Source: Bradyrhizobium erythrophlei (GTDB lineage Bacteria; Pseudomonadota; Alphaproteobacteria; Rhizobiales; Xanthobacteraceae). Taken from it: 64,000 bases of DNA. Positions within the stretch are counted from its first letter, which is position 1; the number at the start of each line of letters is the position of its first letter. Below, piece by piece: positions 24,784 through 32,075 of the stretch. The notes below the pieces were generated by a model. It made no database searches. It was not told the origin of the DNA and saw nothing but the letters and a program-made list of their open reading frames with translations. The DNA lies in assembly GCF_900129425.1 (NCBI RefSeq), contig NZ_LT670817.1, positions 1,240,001 through 1,304,000 on the forward strand. Reading direction: 5' to 3'. The position numbers and the translations under genes are program-made.

Positions 24784-24934
24784 CGGCTAATTCCCCTGGT
24801 TCGCGTGTGATGCCAGCGCGGGTGTCCCCGCACGACGAAAGTAACGCAGCGCCATCAGGGCTGCTGAATTTGACCGCATCGCGGCCAATATGCGGCAATG
24901 CGCGATCTTTCATGGGGTGTGGCGGAATCGCCGA

Positions 24935-25840
24935 CTACCAGCTGCGCTTGAATCCGGCGGTGAGACTCTTGTTGGCGATACCGAGCGGCGTTTCGCCGAT
25001 CGAGGCCGACAGGCTAACGTCGCCGAACAGCTTCTGTTCGGCGCCGATCTTGCGCAGCCACCGATCGTCGGTGGTCGAGAGCGTCTGGCCGGCGACGAAG
25101 CTGGTGCCGGTGTCGGCGATGCTCAACTTCGCCGATTGCTCGGTTTCATAATTTCGCAGCGGGCGTCCGGCGATGCCGGGCGCCGGCACGATACCCTGCT
25201 GAGTGACGTTGTAGCCGTTCTGCAAGGTCAGCGAATACGGCCCGTTGAGCGGCAGCGATTTGCTCAAGGAGGTGCCGAGCTTGCTCTGCTCCTGCGCCGG
25301 ATCGACGCGGGCTTCGACCGCGGTCTTGTCCCAGATCGAGCCGACGCCGGGTGCCGTGATCGCCGCCCACGCCGTGCCGGAGGATTGCGGCACGCTGCCG
25401 CCGTTGGCCAGTTTTTCCGACAGCAGTTCGGAGCCCGTCAGGGTTTGCGGCTGCCGGGTGACGGTCATGTCGGCGCCGATCCGGGTATCCCAGAATGGCG
25501 AAAGCGGCTGCTTCACCGACACCGCGGCCGCGCCGTTCGGCGTGTCTTTGGACGACCACGACATTTCGGTGCTGGCTCCCGCCTGCGGCGCAAGGCGCGC
25601 CTTCGACGCGGGGCCCGCGGTCAGGGTCGAGGCGTCGACATTGAGCTGGCTCCAGTCGAGCTGCAGATCGCGGATGTCGGTTTCGTCGGCATCGGCCGCC
25701 GGAGCAGTGTCGGCCTTCGCCACATCGGGATTTTCGTCGGCAGGCACCGTCTGCGCGCCGGCCTGCAGCCCCGATGCCGCGCTGAAGCCGGCCGCCAGCA
25801 ACAGCAGCACAACCCAACCGTGTGGTGTCCTGGAAGTCAT
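24935..25840 (-). CDS. Exported protein, probable outer-membrane beta-rich protein
   Basis: 301 aa from ATG 25840 (GGCGGGGGTT upstream). A signal peptide covers about 1-30 (WVVLLLLAAGFSAASGLQAG). A low-complexity acidic linker (ADENPDVAKADTAPAADADE) precedes alternating polar/hydrophobic strands such as WDTRIGADMTVTRQPQTLTG and YSLTLQNGYNVTQQG. The last residues TAGFKRSW end in an aromatic residue, as in Bam-inserted barrels. It may be a small porin-like or structural envelope protein of rhizobia; substrate unknown. Confidence 0.7.
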   Translation of the reverse strand: MTSRTPHGWVVLLLLAAGFSAASGLQAGAQTVPADENPDVAKADTAPAADADETDIRDLQLDWSQLNVDASTLTAGPASKARLAPQAGASTEMSWSSKDTPNGAAAVSVKQPLSPFWDTRIGADMTVTRQPQTLTGSELLSEKLANGGSVPQSSGTAWAAITAPGVGSIWDKTAVEARVDPAQEQSKLGTSLSKSLPLNGPYSLTLQNGYNVTQQGIVPAPGIAGRPLRNYETEQSAKLSIADTGTSFVAGQTLSTTDDRWLRKIGAEQKLFGDVSLSASIGETPLGIANKSLTAGFKRSW

Positions 25841-25930
25841 AACCCCCGCCCGTATGCCCTGAGCATACACCCTGCACGTGCATCAGCGCGAAATTGTGGC
25901 GGGAGATTTCCGGCATTGCGAATCCAGACG

Positions 25931-26055
25931 CCGTCATTCCGGGATGGTGCGTTAGCACCAGACCCGGAATCTCGAGATTCCGGGTTCGATGCTTCGCATC
26001 GCCCCGGAATGACGACTGCCGACTACGACGCGGTTTCGCATCGCCCTGGAATGAC
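25931..26055. repeat. REP-like palindromes (CCGGAATGACG family)
   Basis: CGTCATTCCGGGATGGTGCG ... CCCGGAATCTCGAGATTCCG GG ... GCCCCGGAATGACG, with a further half unit CCCTGGAATGACG at 26043. A second REP family distinct from the GCCGGGCTTGACCCGGC type. The gap 25841-26064 holds nothing else. Confidence 0.75.
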
Positions 26056-26064
26056 GACTCCGAA

Positions 26065-26499
26065 CTACGACGCGATTTTCGGCAGATGAATCGGATGTCC
26101 GAGCGTCTGCTCCACCAGATCGAAGCTGTCGAGGAGAACGCGCATGCTGAGCAGCCGGCCGGCCCTGAATCGCACGAAATGGGCGATCCGCAGGCTGATC
26201 GGCTTGTTCGAGTCCACCGCGGTCAGCGAATAGCGCATCATCGACGCCGCCGAATCCACGCCCAGCATCACGGTCTCGCGCTCGAACTTGCGGACCTGGA
26301 AATTGTCCGCGATCTGCCCGACGACGTCGAGCACGGCGGCCTTGCCGCGGCGCGCGCCGAGAAACGGAAACATGTCGATCGGGCCGTAGATCGCCCAGTC
26401 GACGTCGTCGTCGAGCAGGGCTGCGAGGTCTTCGGGCCGGCGTTCACTGAGCGCGCGATGCAACGCGCGCGAAAAACGCCAGAGGCTGTGCTCTGTCAT
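26065..26499 (-). CDS. NTF2-like (SnoaL-type) protein
   Basis: 144 aa cone-shaped NTF2-like fold. LWRFSRALHRALSERRPEDL, AALLDDDVDWAIYGPIDMFP, RRGKAAVLDVVGQIADNF and LRIAHFVRFRAGRLLSMRVL give the usual order of helices and strands. The family covers small isomerases, hydrolases and binding proteins, and no catalytic assignment is possible. It resembles the protein at 27182 (shared FP-LG and DSFD motifs), so the two are probably paralogues. Confidence 0.8.
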   Translation of the reverse strand: MTEHSLWRFSRALHRALSERRPEDLAALLDDDVDWAIYGPIDMFPFLGARRGKAAVLDVVGQIADNFQVRKFERETVMLGVDSAASMMRYSLTAVDSNKPISLRIAHFVRFRAGRLLSMRVLLDSFDLVEQTLGHPIHLPKIAS

Positions 26500-26666
26500 G
26501 GTGTCTTAGTCCTGAATGATTGAAAAATCAGCAAGCGGCCCCTGATGGCGCGTCATTGGCGACGCCCGGCCTAGTTGCTGCACTTCATCGTTGAGGCCCG
26601 AAATAACGGCGTTTGATCAAAACGCAACGGGCATTTTTGCATTGCACAAATGCGATCGATTCTGGT

Positions 26667-26933
26667 TTACCGGTCGTAGCGGCCGGCCGGCTGCCGCTCG
26701 ACGGCGATTTCGGCATCGCGAACCGCGATCACGCCGAACAGCAGCGCCCCGCCGAGTCCGCCGATCGCCGCGCCAAGCGGCATGAAGGTGAAGAACACCA
26801 GCATTCCGCTATAGCCTTCGAATCCGGTGGTATTGAAAATCTCGACCCAGGCGAGCCCGGCGCCGATGCCAAGCGCGGCGCCCCCGAGCGCGCCCAGCAA
26901 CAAACCCAGCAGCACTAGCAATGCGATTTTCAT
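26667..26933 (-). CDS. Two-TM membrane protein of unknown function
   Basis: 88 aa. Helix 1 (LLVLLGLLLGALGGAALGIG) and helix 2 (MLVFFTFMPLGAAIGGLGGA) are glycine-zipper rich. The C-terminus is short and charged (AEIAVERQPAGRYDR). Located between the two NTF2-like genes on the same strand but separated from both by 167-248 bp, so no operon is implied. Confidence 0.75.
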   Translation of the reverse strand: MKIALLVLLGLLLGALGGAALGIGAGLAWVEIFNTTGFEGYSGMLVFFTFMPLGAAIGGLGGALLFGVIAVRDAEIAVERQPAGRYDR

Positions 26934-27026
26934 GGATGTTCGCCCGTGGATGCCCGCAACACCTCATGGTTGTGTCGCGACTGGACGCGGCGAGGTTCAA
27001 TGCTGCGATGAAAATCGGGGTTCGAC

Positions 27027-27163
27027 CGTCATTCCGGGGCGCGGCGAAGACGCGAACCTCAGATGCGCAATTGCGCATCGGGGAATCCTTGGATTCCGGG
27101 TTCGCTCGTTTCACTCGCGCCCCGGAATGACGGGGCCAATAATCGCCGCGCCCCGGAATGACA
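27027..27163. repeat. REP-like palindromes
   Basis: CGTCATTCCGGGGCGCGGCG ... GCGCAATTGCGCATCGGGGA ATCC ... GCCCCGGAATGACGGGG and a further GCCCCGGAATGAC unit. Several units in alternating orientation, directly after the stop of the NTF2-like gene at 27182. Confidence 0.75.
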
Positions 27164-27181
27164 GGGCATGCCGACGCCCTC

Positions 27182-27634
27182 TTATCGCATCGCCTCGCGC
27201 ACGCTGTGGGCGTAGGCGCCGGTCAGGTCCTGGCCGAGCAATTGCTGGAGGAAATCGAACGAATCGAAAAACGAGCGGTGGATCAGGATGCGGCCGCCGC
27301 GCAGCGTAAAGAATTCCGCGATTTCCATGTGCACGACGCGGTCGTCGTTGCGCTTGCGCAGGCTGACATACTGAATCGTCGCGACCTTGTCGCCGTCGAC
27401 GGCGAGGAATTTGATGTCGTATTTGCGGCTCGAGTAGCGCTGCTGCTGGGTCCGGATCGCCTGCTCGACCCAGTCCCTGCCGTGCTTGTGTCCGAGGTGC
27501 GGGAACAGTTCGATCGGCGCAAAGGTGATGCTGTCGAGCTCTTCATCGCAGCACGCCACGGCGCCCTCGATATCGCCGGAATAGAACGCATCGAGAAATT
27601 TCAGCACGCGCTGCCGGTGAATATCCTCGACCAT
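27182..27634 (-). CDS. NTF2-like (SnoaL-type) protein
   Basis: 150 aa from ATG 27634, preceded by GGAGAAAAACA; the longer frame starting at 27706 lacks support. It contains LKFLDAFYSGDIEGAVACCD, ITFAPIELFPHLGHKHGRDW, YSSRKYDIKFLAVDGDKVAT and HMEIAEFFTLRGGRILIHRS, the fold order of the family. It shares the FP-LG and DSFDF-Q-LG motifs with the protein at 26065, suggesting an old duplication. Confidence 0.8.
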   Translation of the reverse strand: MVEDIHRQRVLKFLDAFYSGDIEGAVACCDEELDSITFAPIELFPHLGHKHGRDWVEQAIRTQQQRYSSRKYDIKFLAVDGDKVATIQYVSLRKRNDDRVVHMEIAEFFTLRGGRILIHRSFFDSFDFLQQLLGQDLTGAYAHSVREAMR

Positions 27635-27927
27635 TGTTTTTCTCCGCCGGTGTTGGGCCCGACCGTATTGCGGATTGCACTGTGAACCGAATTGCGCGGC
27701 GATCAATCGGCAAAAATGACCTAGCGGCTTGAGGCGCCGCAGGTCGAAAACCGCTCACAACCCATGAGTGCAATTTGGCGGTGATGCTCTTGAGGGCCTG
27801 GCCGGCGATGGCGTCCTGCTGCCGCTCGAAGATGTCTGTTTGTTTCCGCGGCCGCTATGCGCATCGTGCCGCTCGCGCCATTCGCGATGGCGCAACGCTC
27901 GTGCGAGACGCCGGGCGACTCTTCTCC

Positions 27928-28019
27928 GTCATGGCCGGGCTTGTTTGTCCCGGCCATCCCCCTCTGTGCCTGCCGCAATTCCGTCAGGCCCGTGGATGCC
28001 CGGCGCGGGGCCGGACAGG
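27928..28019. repeat. REP-like palindrome pair in a gene-free stretch
   Basis: CGTCATGGCCGGGCTTGTTT GTCCCGGCCATCC and the inverted unit GTGGATGCCCGGCGCGGGGC CGGACAGG. The whole 27635-28122 interval otherwise shows only frames without start sites or family patterns; I see no gene in it. Confidence 0.7.
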
Positions 28020-28122
28020 GCGGCTCCTGTCGCGCCGGCTTCAGCGGCGGCGTTCGGGTCAGCCGCCAGGGTCCGACCAGGGCCCGCGAAGCGCTCTCGC
28101 GACGATCCGCAAAAACCCGGCG

Positions 28123-28269
28123 TCAGCTCTTCTTGCTGTTGGGGCTCTGGCCCGCCGGCGTCTTGCCGGCCGCGAACGGATTGACCGGCGCCGCGCCGCC
28201 CTTTTTGAGGTTCTTGTCGGCCTTCGGTTTCTTCTTTTCCTTGTTGCTGCGCATCTGACCCTTGGCCAT
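28123..28269 (-). CDS. Small basic protein (48 aa)
   Basis: From ATG 28269, with GGGAGATCGCC upstream. The peptide is lysine-rich (AKGQMRSNKEKKKPKADKNL, KKGGAAPVNPF) and ends SPNSKKS. Small basic proteins with MAKGQMRSNKE-like starts are common in alphaproteobacteria and unassigned. Nucleic-acid binding is plausible from charge only. Confidence 0.75.
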   Translation of the reverse strand: MAKGQMRSNKEKKKPKADKNLKKGGAAPVNPFAAGKTPAGQSPNSKKS

Positions 28270-28475
28270 GGCGATCTCCCTTGCGCCCGGATTGAAAGAC
28301 TCGGCGCCGCCTAAGAATAGCAAATCCGCCGGCTTTTGTAAGCAGGGGCGCGGCAAACCGCGAGGCCGGCGCGGCCGCCAAATCGACGCCGGCGGCCTCG
28401 CCTGCGGCTTCGCAGCCCGTATCCTTCGGCGAGGAGGGCAGGGTTCAACGTCCCTCCGTCAGGGGAGAAGCAGTC

Positions 28476-29594
28476 ATGAAATCCGTTGCCTGTAAATCCA
28501 TTGTCCGTCTTGTCGCCGCCGGCCTTATGATAGCGCTGCCGGCCACGGCACATACGCCGCAGCAAGCGCCACACCAGCTCTACGGAGAAGGCGACCTCAA
28601 GCTCGAAAGCGGCGAGGCGATCAATGATTTCTCGATCTCCTACGTCACCCACGGCACGCTGAACGCCCAAAAATCCAACGCCATCCTGATGGTGACGGCG
28701 ATCTCCGGCAATCACCACCGGCTCGACTTCATGATCGGCCCCGGCAAGGCGCTCGATCCCGGCAAATATTTTATCGTCTGCACGGGTGCGATCGCCAACG
28801 GGCTGACGACGTCGCCGAGCAACTCGAAAACCCAGCCGCGGATGAGTTTTCCAAAGTTCACCATCCGCGACATGGTGGAATCGCAATACCGGCTGATGAA
28901 GGAAAAATTCGGCATCGACCATGTCGTCGCCGTGGTCGGGCCGTCGATGGGCGGCATGCAGACGCTGCAATGGGGCGTCAGCCATCCCGGCTACATGGAC
29001 GCGCTGGTGGCGATCGTGCCGCTGGCGAAAACGCCGCCCTGGAGCGTGGCGGTCATGGAGGCCTCGCGCAAGGCGATCATGGATGATCCGGCCTGGAAGG
29101 ACGGCAATTACGACGCCCCGCCGGAAAAAGGCATCCGGCTGTGGCGCGACATCGTTACCCTGCTGGCGGCGCGCACGCCCGACATGTACACGGTGCAGTT
29201 CAAGAACGGCCTCGATGTGTTGCCCTGGATGGAGCAACAGGAAACCGCCGCCCTGAAGGCGTTCGACGCCAACGACTGGATCTACCAGAGCTGGGCCTAT
29301 GACCGCCACGACGTCGGCACCACGCCCGGCTTTGGCGGCGACACCGCGAAGGCGCTGGCCTCGATCAAGGCCAAAACGCTGATCCTCACCGGCACCAAGG
29401 ATCTGCTCAATCCGGATTTCGAGCCGAAGGAAATGGGCAAGAATATTCCTGATGTCAGGATGATGACGATCAGCCCCGGAACGGTGACCGGCCACGCCTC
29501 CGCCGGCGAATTCAATCCAGCGGATGTGGAGTTTCTGAACCGCGAGACGGGCGCGTTTCTCGATGAGGTGACCGGCGGGAAGCGGATGGAGTAG
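28476..29594 (+). CDS. Exported alpha/beta hydrolase, homoserine O-acetyltransferase-like
   Basis: 372 aa with a signal peptide of about 25 residues (RLVAAGLMIALPATAH), so it acts in the periplasm, unlike true MetX. The nucleophile elbow is VVGPSMGGMQTLQW (Ser157). The strand with the catalytic Asp is LILTGTKDLLNP and the His lies in GTVTGHASAGEF near residue 342. The ISGNHH region replaces the usual oxyanion LTGD/H segment. The family includes acyltransferases and esterases; the signal peptide argues for an esterase-type role. GGGGAGAAGCAGTC precedes the start. Confidence 0.85.
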   Translation: MKSVACKSIVRLVAAGLMIALPATAHTPQQAPHQLYGEGDLKLESGEAINDFSISYVTHGTLNAQKSNAILMVTAISGNHHRLDFMIGPGKALDPGKYFIVCTGAIANGLTTSPSNSKTQPRMSFPKFTIRDMVESQYRLMKEKFGIDHVVAVVGPSMGGMQTLQWGVSHPGYMDALVAIVPLAKTPPWSVAVMEASRKAIMDDPAWKDGNYDAPPEKGIRLWRDIVTLLAARTPDMYTVQFKNGLDVLPWMEQQETAALKAFDANDWIYQSWAYDRHDVGTTPGFGGDTAKALASIKAKTLILTGTKDLLNPDFEPKEMGKNIPDVRMMTISPGTVTGHASAGEFNPADVEFLNRETGAFLDEVTGGKRME

Positions 29595-29604
29595 GGATAC
29601 GCGT

Positions 29605-29760
29605 GCCCCGGATGCCGCGCAGCGCGCCGCCCTTGCGGCGTGGTGCGCTGCTGATCCGGGGCCCATCCGTGTTCGGCGGATTCCTGGGTCCCGGCTCCGC
29701 GGAGCAGCGCGAGCGCTGCACCGCGTCCGGGACACGAGGTGCGGCGCTGCTCCACCATCG
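29605..29760. repeat. REP-like palindromes (GGGCCCATCC / GGGTCCCGG type)
   Basis: CCGCCCTTGCGGCGTGG, GGTGCGCTGCTGATCCGGGG CCC and the partner GGGTCCCGGCTCCGCGGAGC AGCGC form nested palindromes after the hydrolase gene. No gene in 29595-30569 is convincing apart from repeats. Confidence 0.6.
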
Positions 29761-29859
29761 ATCGTCATACCCCGCCACCGGGTCTCGCCTGCGGCGAGTC
29801 CGATGACAGGCTCCGAGAAGCAATCCAAAACCTCCGCCATCATTGCTCCAATACCCAGA

Positions 29860-30440
29860 TACGCGTCCGCATTCTCGCGGCGCGATGCACCCGAGGTTTG
29901 CCAAAAACATCCGCCCTGAAAACAGAGGGCGTGGGGAATGCCGGGCGCCCGATGCACCCGCAGCCTCGTGTGCGCATGGGGTAACAAGTATGCACACGAG
30001 TATTCACAGCGAGCCACCGGAAAACACCCGACATTCCCGCACGCAATGGTTTACGGCTTATAGCGTGCTCTCCCCGGTGACCGGCTTTTTGTCACCGTCG
30101 TCTTCGGATTAACGGTTTGTCGGTACCCGGTTGGGCCGAAAACCTCCGTCAACTTGACGCCAGCGCCGGGGCGTCAGGACCACACGTCTTCGCCGTACGC
30201 CTCAGCGCCGTTCGTCAGCCTGCCGCCGATCGCTCACAGGCCGAAGCCCGCCCTGCCATCACGTGTCATGCCTGACGCTGCTGCGTCCACCGCATCCCGC
30301 CCCGCGTTCGTGACGATCGCGCGAGCGCCCCTCTGATCGGGACGGGACGGCGAAGGAGATAAACTGATTTGCGTCTTCGGAAAAACAGAATATTTTTTCG
30401 AAAGGGGCTGGACAGGTTTTTTGATTTGCCCGTCAGGCAC
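29860..30440 (-). repeat. Long dispersed repeat, copy B (inverted relative to copy A)
   Basis: Read on the minus strand it gives the same ordered blocks as 12770-13275: GCCTGACGGGCAAATCA, CCAGCCCCTTTCGAAAAAAT, CAGAGGGGCGCTCGCGCGAT, GCGGTGGACGCAGCAGCGTC, GGCGAAGACGTGTGGTCCTG, TCACCGGGGAGAGCACGCTA, TAAGCCGTAAACCATTGCG, GAATACTCGTGTGCATACTT, GAGGCTGCGGGTGCATCGGG. Copy B is the longer, about 580 bp, and retains segments lost in A. The two copies bracket about 16.6 kb of core genes. Confidence 0.85.
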
Positions 30441-30470
30441 GGGAATTCAGGCGTAATCTTTCATGCGCCC

Positions 30471-30564
30471 GTCATTCCGGGGCGAGGCGCAGCCTCGAAC
30501 CCGGAATCCCCCCATTAGTGGCTATGGATTCCGGACCTGCGCCGGGAGGCGCATCCCGGAATGA
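30471..30564. repeat. REP-like palindrome pair
   Basis: GTCATTCCGGGGCGAGGCGC ... CCCGGAATCC ... GGATTCCGGACCTGCGCCGG ... GCATCCCGGAATGAC. It abuts the stop codon of the 36-aa gene by 5 bp. Confidence 0.75.
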
Positions 30565-30569
30565 CCGGT

Positions 30570-30680
30570 TTACCGTATGTCGAGCGAAGCCAGAAATTCC
30601 TCGGCCTGCTCATGCGTCGGAAAGCGGCCAATCTCGCGATAATCGGGATCGTGCTCGGCCGTACCGGGCGAACGAATCAC
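30570..30680 (-). CDS. Microprotein, 36 aa, GTG start
   Basis: GTG at 30680 is preceded by GGTGGAGGCGAATT. The peptide IRSPGTAEHDPDYREIGRFP ... EQAEEFLASLDIR is acidic, has a proline kink and an amphipathic C-terminal helix, and ends at TAA 30570-30572. Composition and a good binding site favour a real gene; I recall similar short proteins in Bradyrhizobium but cannot name one. Function unknown. Confidence 0.5.
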   Translation of the reverse strand: MIRSPGTAEHDPDYREIGRFPTHEQAEEFLASLDIR

Positions 30681-30742
30681 AATTCGCCTCCACCAGGCTC
30701 ACTGACCTCGCATATCCCCTTGCGCTGCCGACCTGCACCGAT

Positions 30743-31925
30743 CTAAGCAGCCATTAGTCCCGCGTCTCTAAGGCTTTGAACCTGTCGCGCACGATCCGCA
30801 CCTTGCCCCTGTGAGAATTCCCCAAACGCAGCGCGCGCAAACGTTCGGCACTGATCCTTGTTACATCGAAGGAGCTTATAGATTTCGTTGTCGATAAGAG
30901 CATTCTCTAGGGCGCTCAAGCCGGCCGCAGCGTGTAATGAGCCATCAAAGATCTCGCGATCCCAAAACAACTGAACTGCATCGACTAGCCATCGCTGTCG
31001 AAGATCTTTTGGCTGAAGCCTTCCTTTTGTTAGCACGCCCGCGCTTCTGAGCATGTATCGATAGTTCGTGAAAACTTTCCGCTGGGTAACTGGCTCCGCT
31101 TCGATATGGTTCTCAATAAAACCGAATAATTTCCCGTCCAGAAACGCACCCTCGGCCCAGTCGTCCTTAAGCCACGCATCAGTTAGTATTAGCTCGTTGG
31201 CCCATCCCGCGACCCTTCCGTCGGGCCAATGTGAATTTCGCCACTTCCCCGAATTAGCCAAGTGAAACGAAAAGAGAGCCAGTTGCGCGAATTGTTGACC
31301 ATACGTTGATCGACCAAAAAAGATAGGCTTGCCAAGCGATGTCGAGGCCGTGGTAAGCGACCACGGGTAATTCGAAGTCATCGGGCACCGGACTTTCTGA
31401 ATCGGTTTCTTCAAATGCCCACAGTCGATGCTGACCGTCGATTACCTCCAATGGTGGCAGTTGGCTTTGCGATAGCGAGTCGATGGATGGAATTACCAGC
31501 GTGTAGGGAGATCCAAATCCTTTCTTGATCGTAATAACGTGCTCGGCATTAATTGTTTGACCGTGTCGCTGATCACCCGGGCGCAGAATATTCACAACTA
31601 TCGCAGTTGGGAGCCAGCCGGGTTTCCGCAGCGACGCGAACTCCTCTCTGTTTTGGTCGGCCCTCAGGTCGCCGTACGGGTATCCATATTTGACGTAACG
31701 CTGAATTCGTGCAGTCCGGCTTTCGTCTCTTCTCCGTTGAATTCCTTCGGCAACATCGCCATCTCTGCGCCTTCGATAGACGTCAGATATTCGTCTTAGG
31801 TCCGCTGCCTTCATTGAAAAGAGATAGATGTGTGGTTCTGGCCTTCGTCTGTGGGCACTAATTTCGTAATCGTATTGATCCCATTCTTTGAGCCACTGCT
31901 TAAATCGAATAGCAGGAATCTGCAT
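30743..31925 (-). pseudogene. Broken DGQHR-domain (DndB-like) gene in an A+T-rich island
   Basis: From ATG 31925 one frame encodes about 220 residues: IPAIRFKQWLKEWDQYDYEI, HIYLFSMKAADLRRISDVYR, ILRPGDQRHGQTINAEHV, then the family hallmark LEVIDGQHRLWAFEE and LPVVAYHGLDIAWQAYLFWS INV. DGQHR proteins include DndB of DNA phosphorothioation and are common in defence loci. After INV the frame ends at 31254, and a second frame (31414 to 30743) carries an unfamiliar helical C-terminus (NYRYMLRSAGVLTKGRLQPK; VDAVQLFWDREIFDGS). Either a frameshift or a deletion joined two parts. Base composition here is visibly A+T-richer than the core, which suggests transfer. Confidence 0.65.
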
Positions 31926-32075
31926 CGGGATGTTGCTCCGCAATATCTTCAAACAAGTACGATTGTACTGAGACGGCTTACAACTTTCGAGTTAATAATT
32001 GGAACTAGACATCAAGCGCTGCATTCCTGCTTCAGAATGCTCAGCGGGAATACACCGATACAGGATCCCTAGGTT

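Noticed and set aside
28311..30017. 568-codon minus-strand frame
   Set aside because: It is antisense to the exported hydrolase gene, whose family motifs are clear, and continues into repeat DNA.
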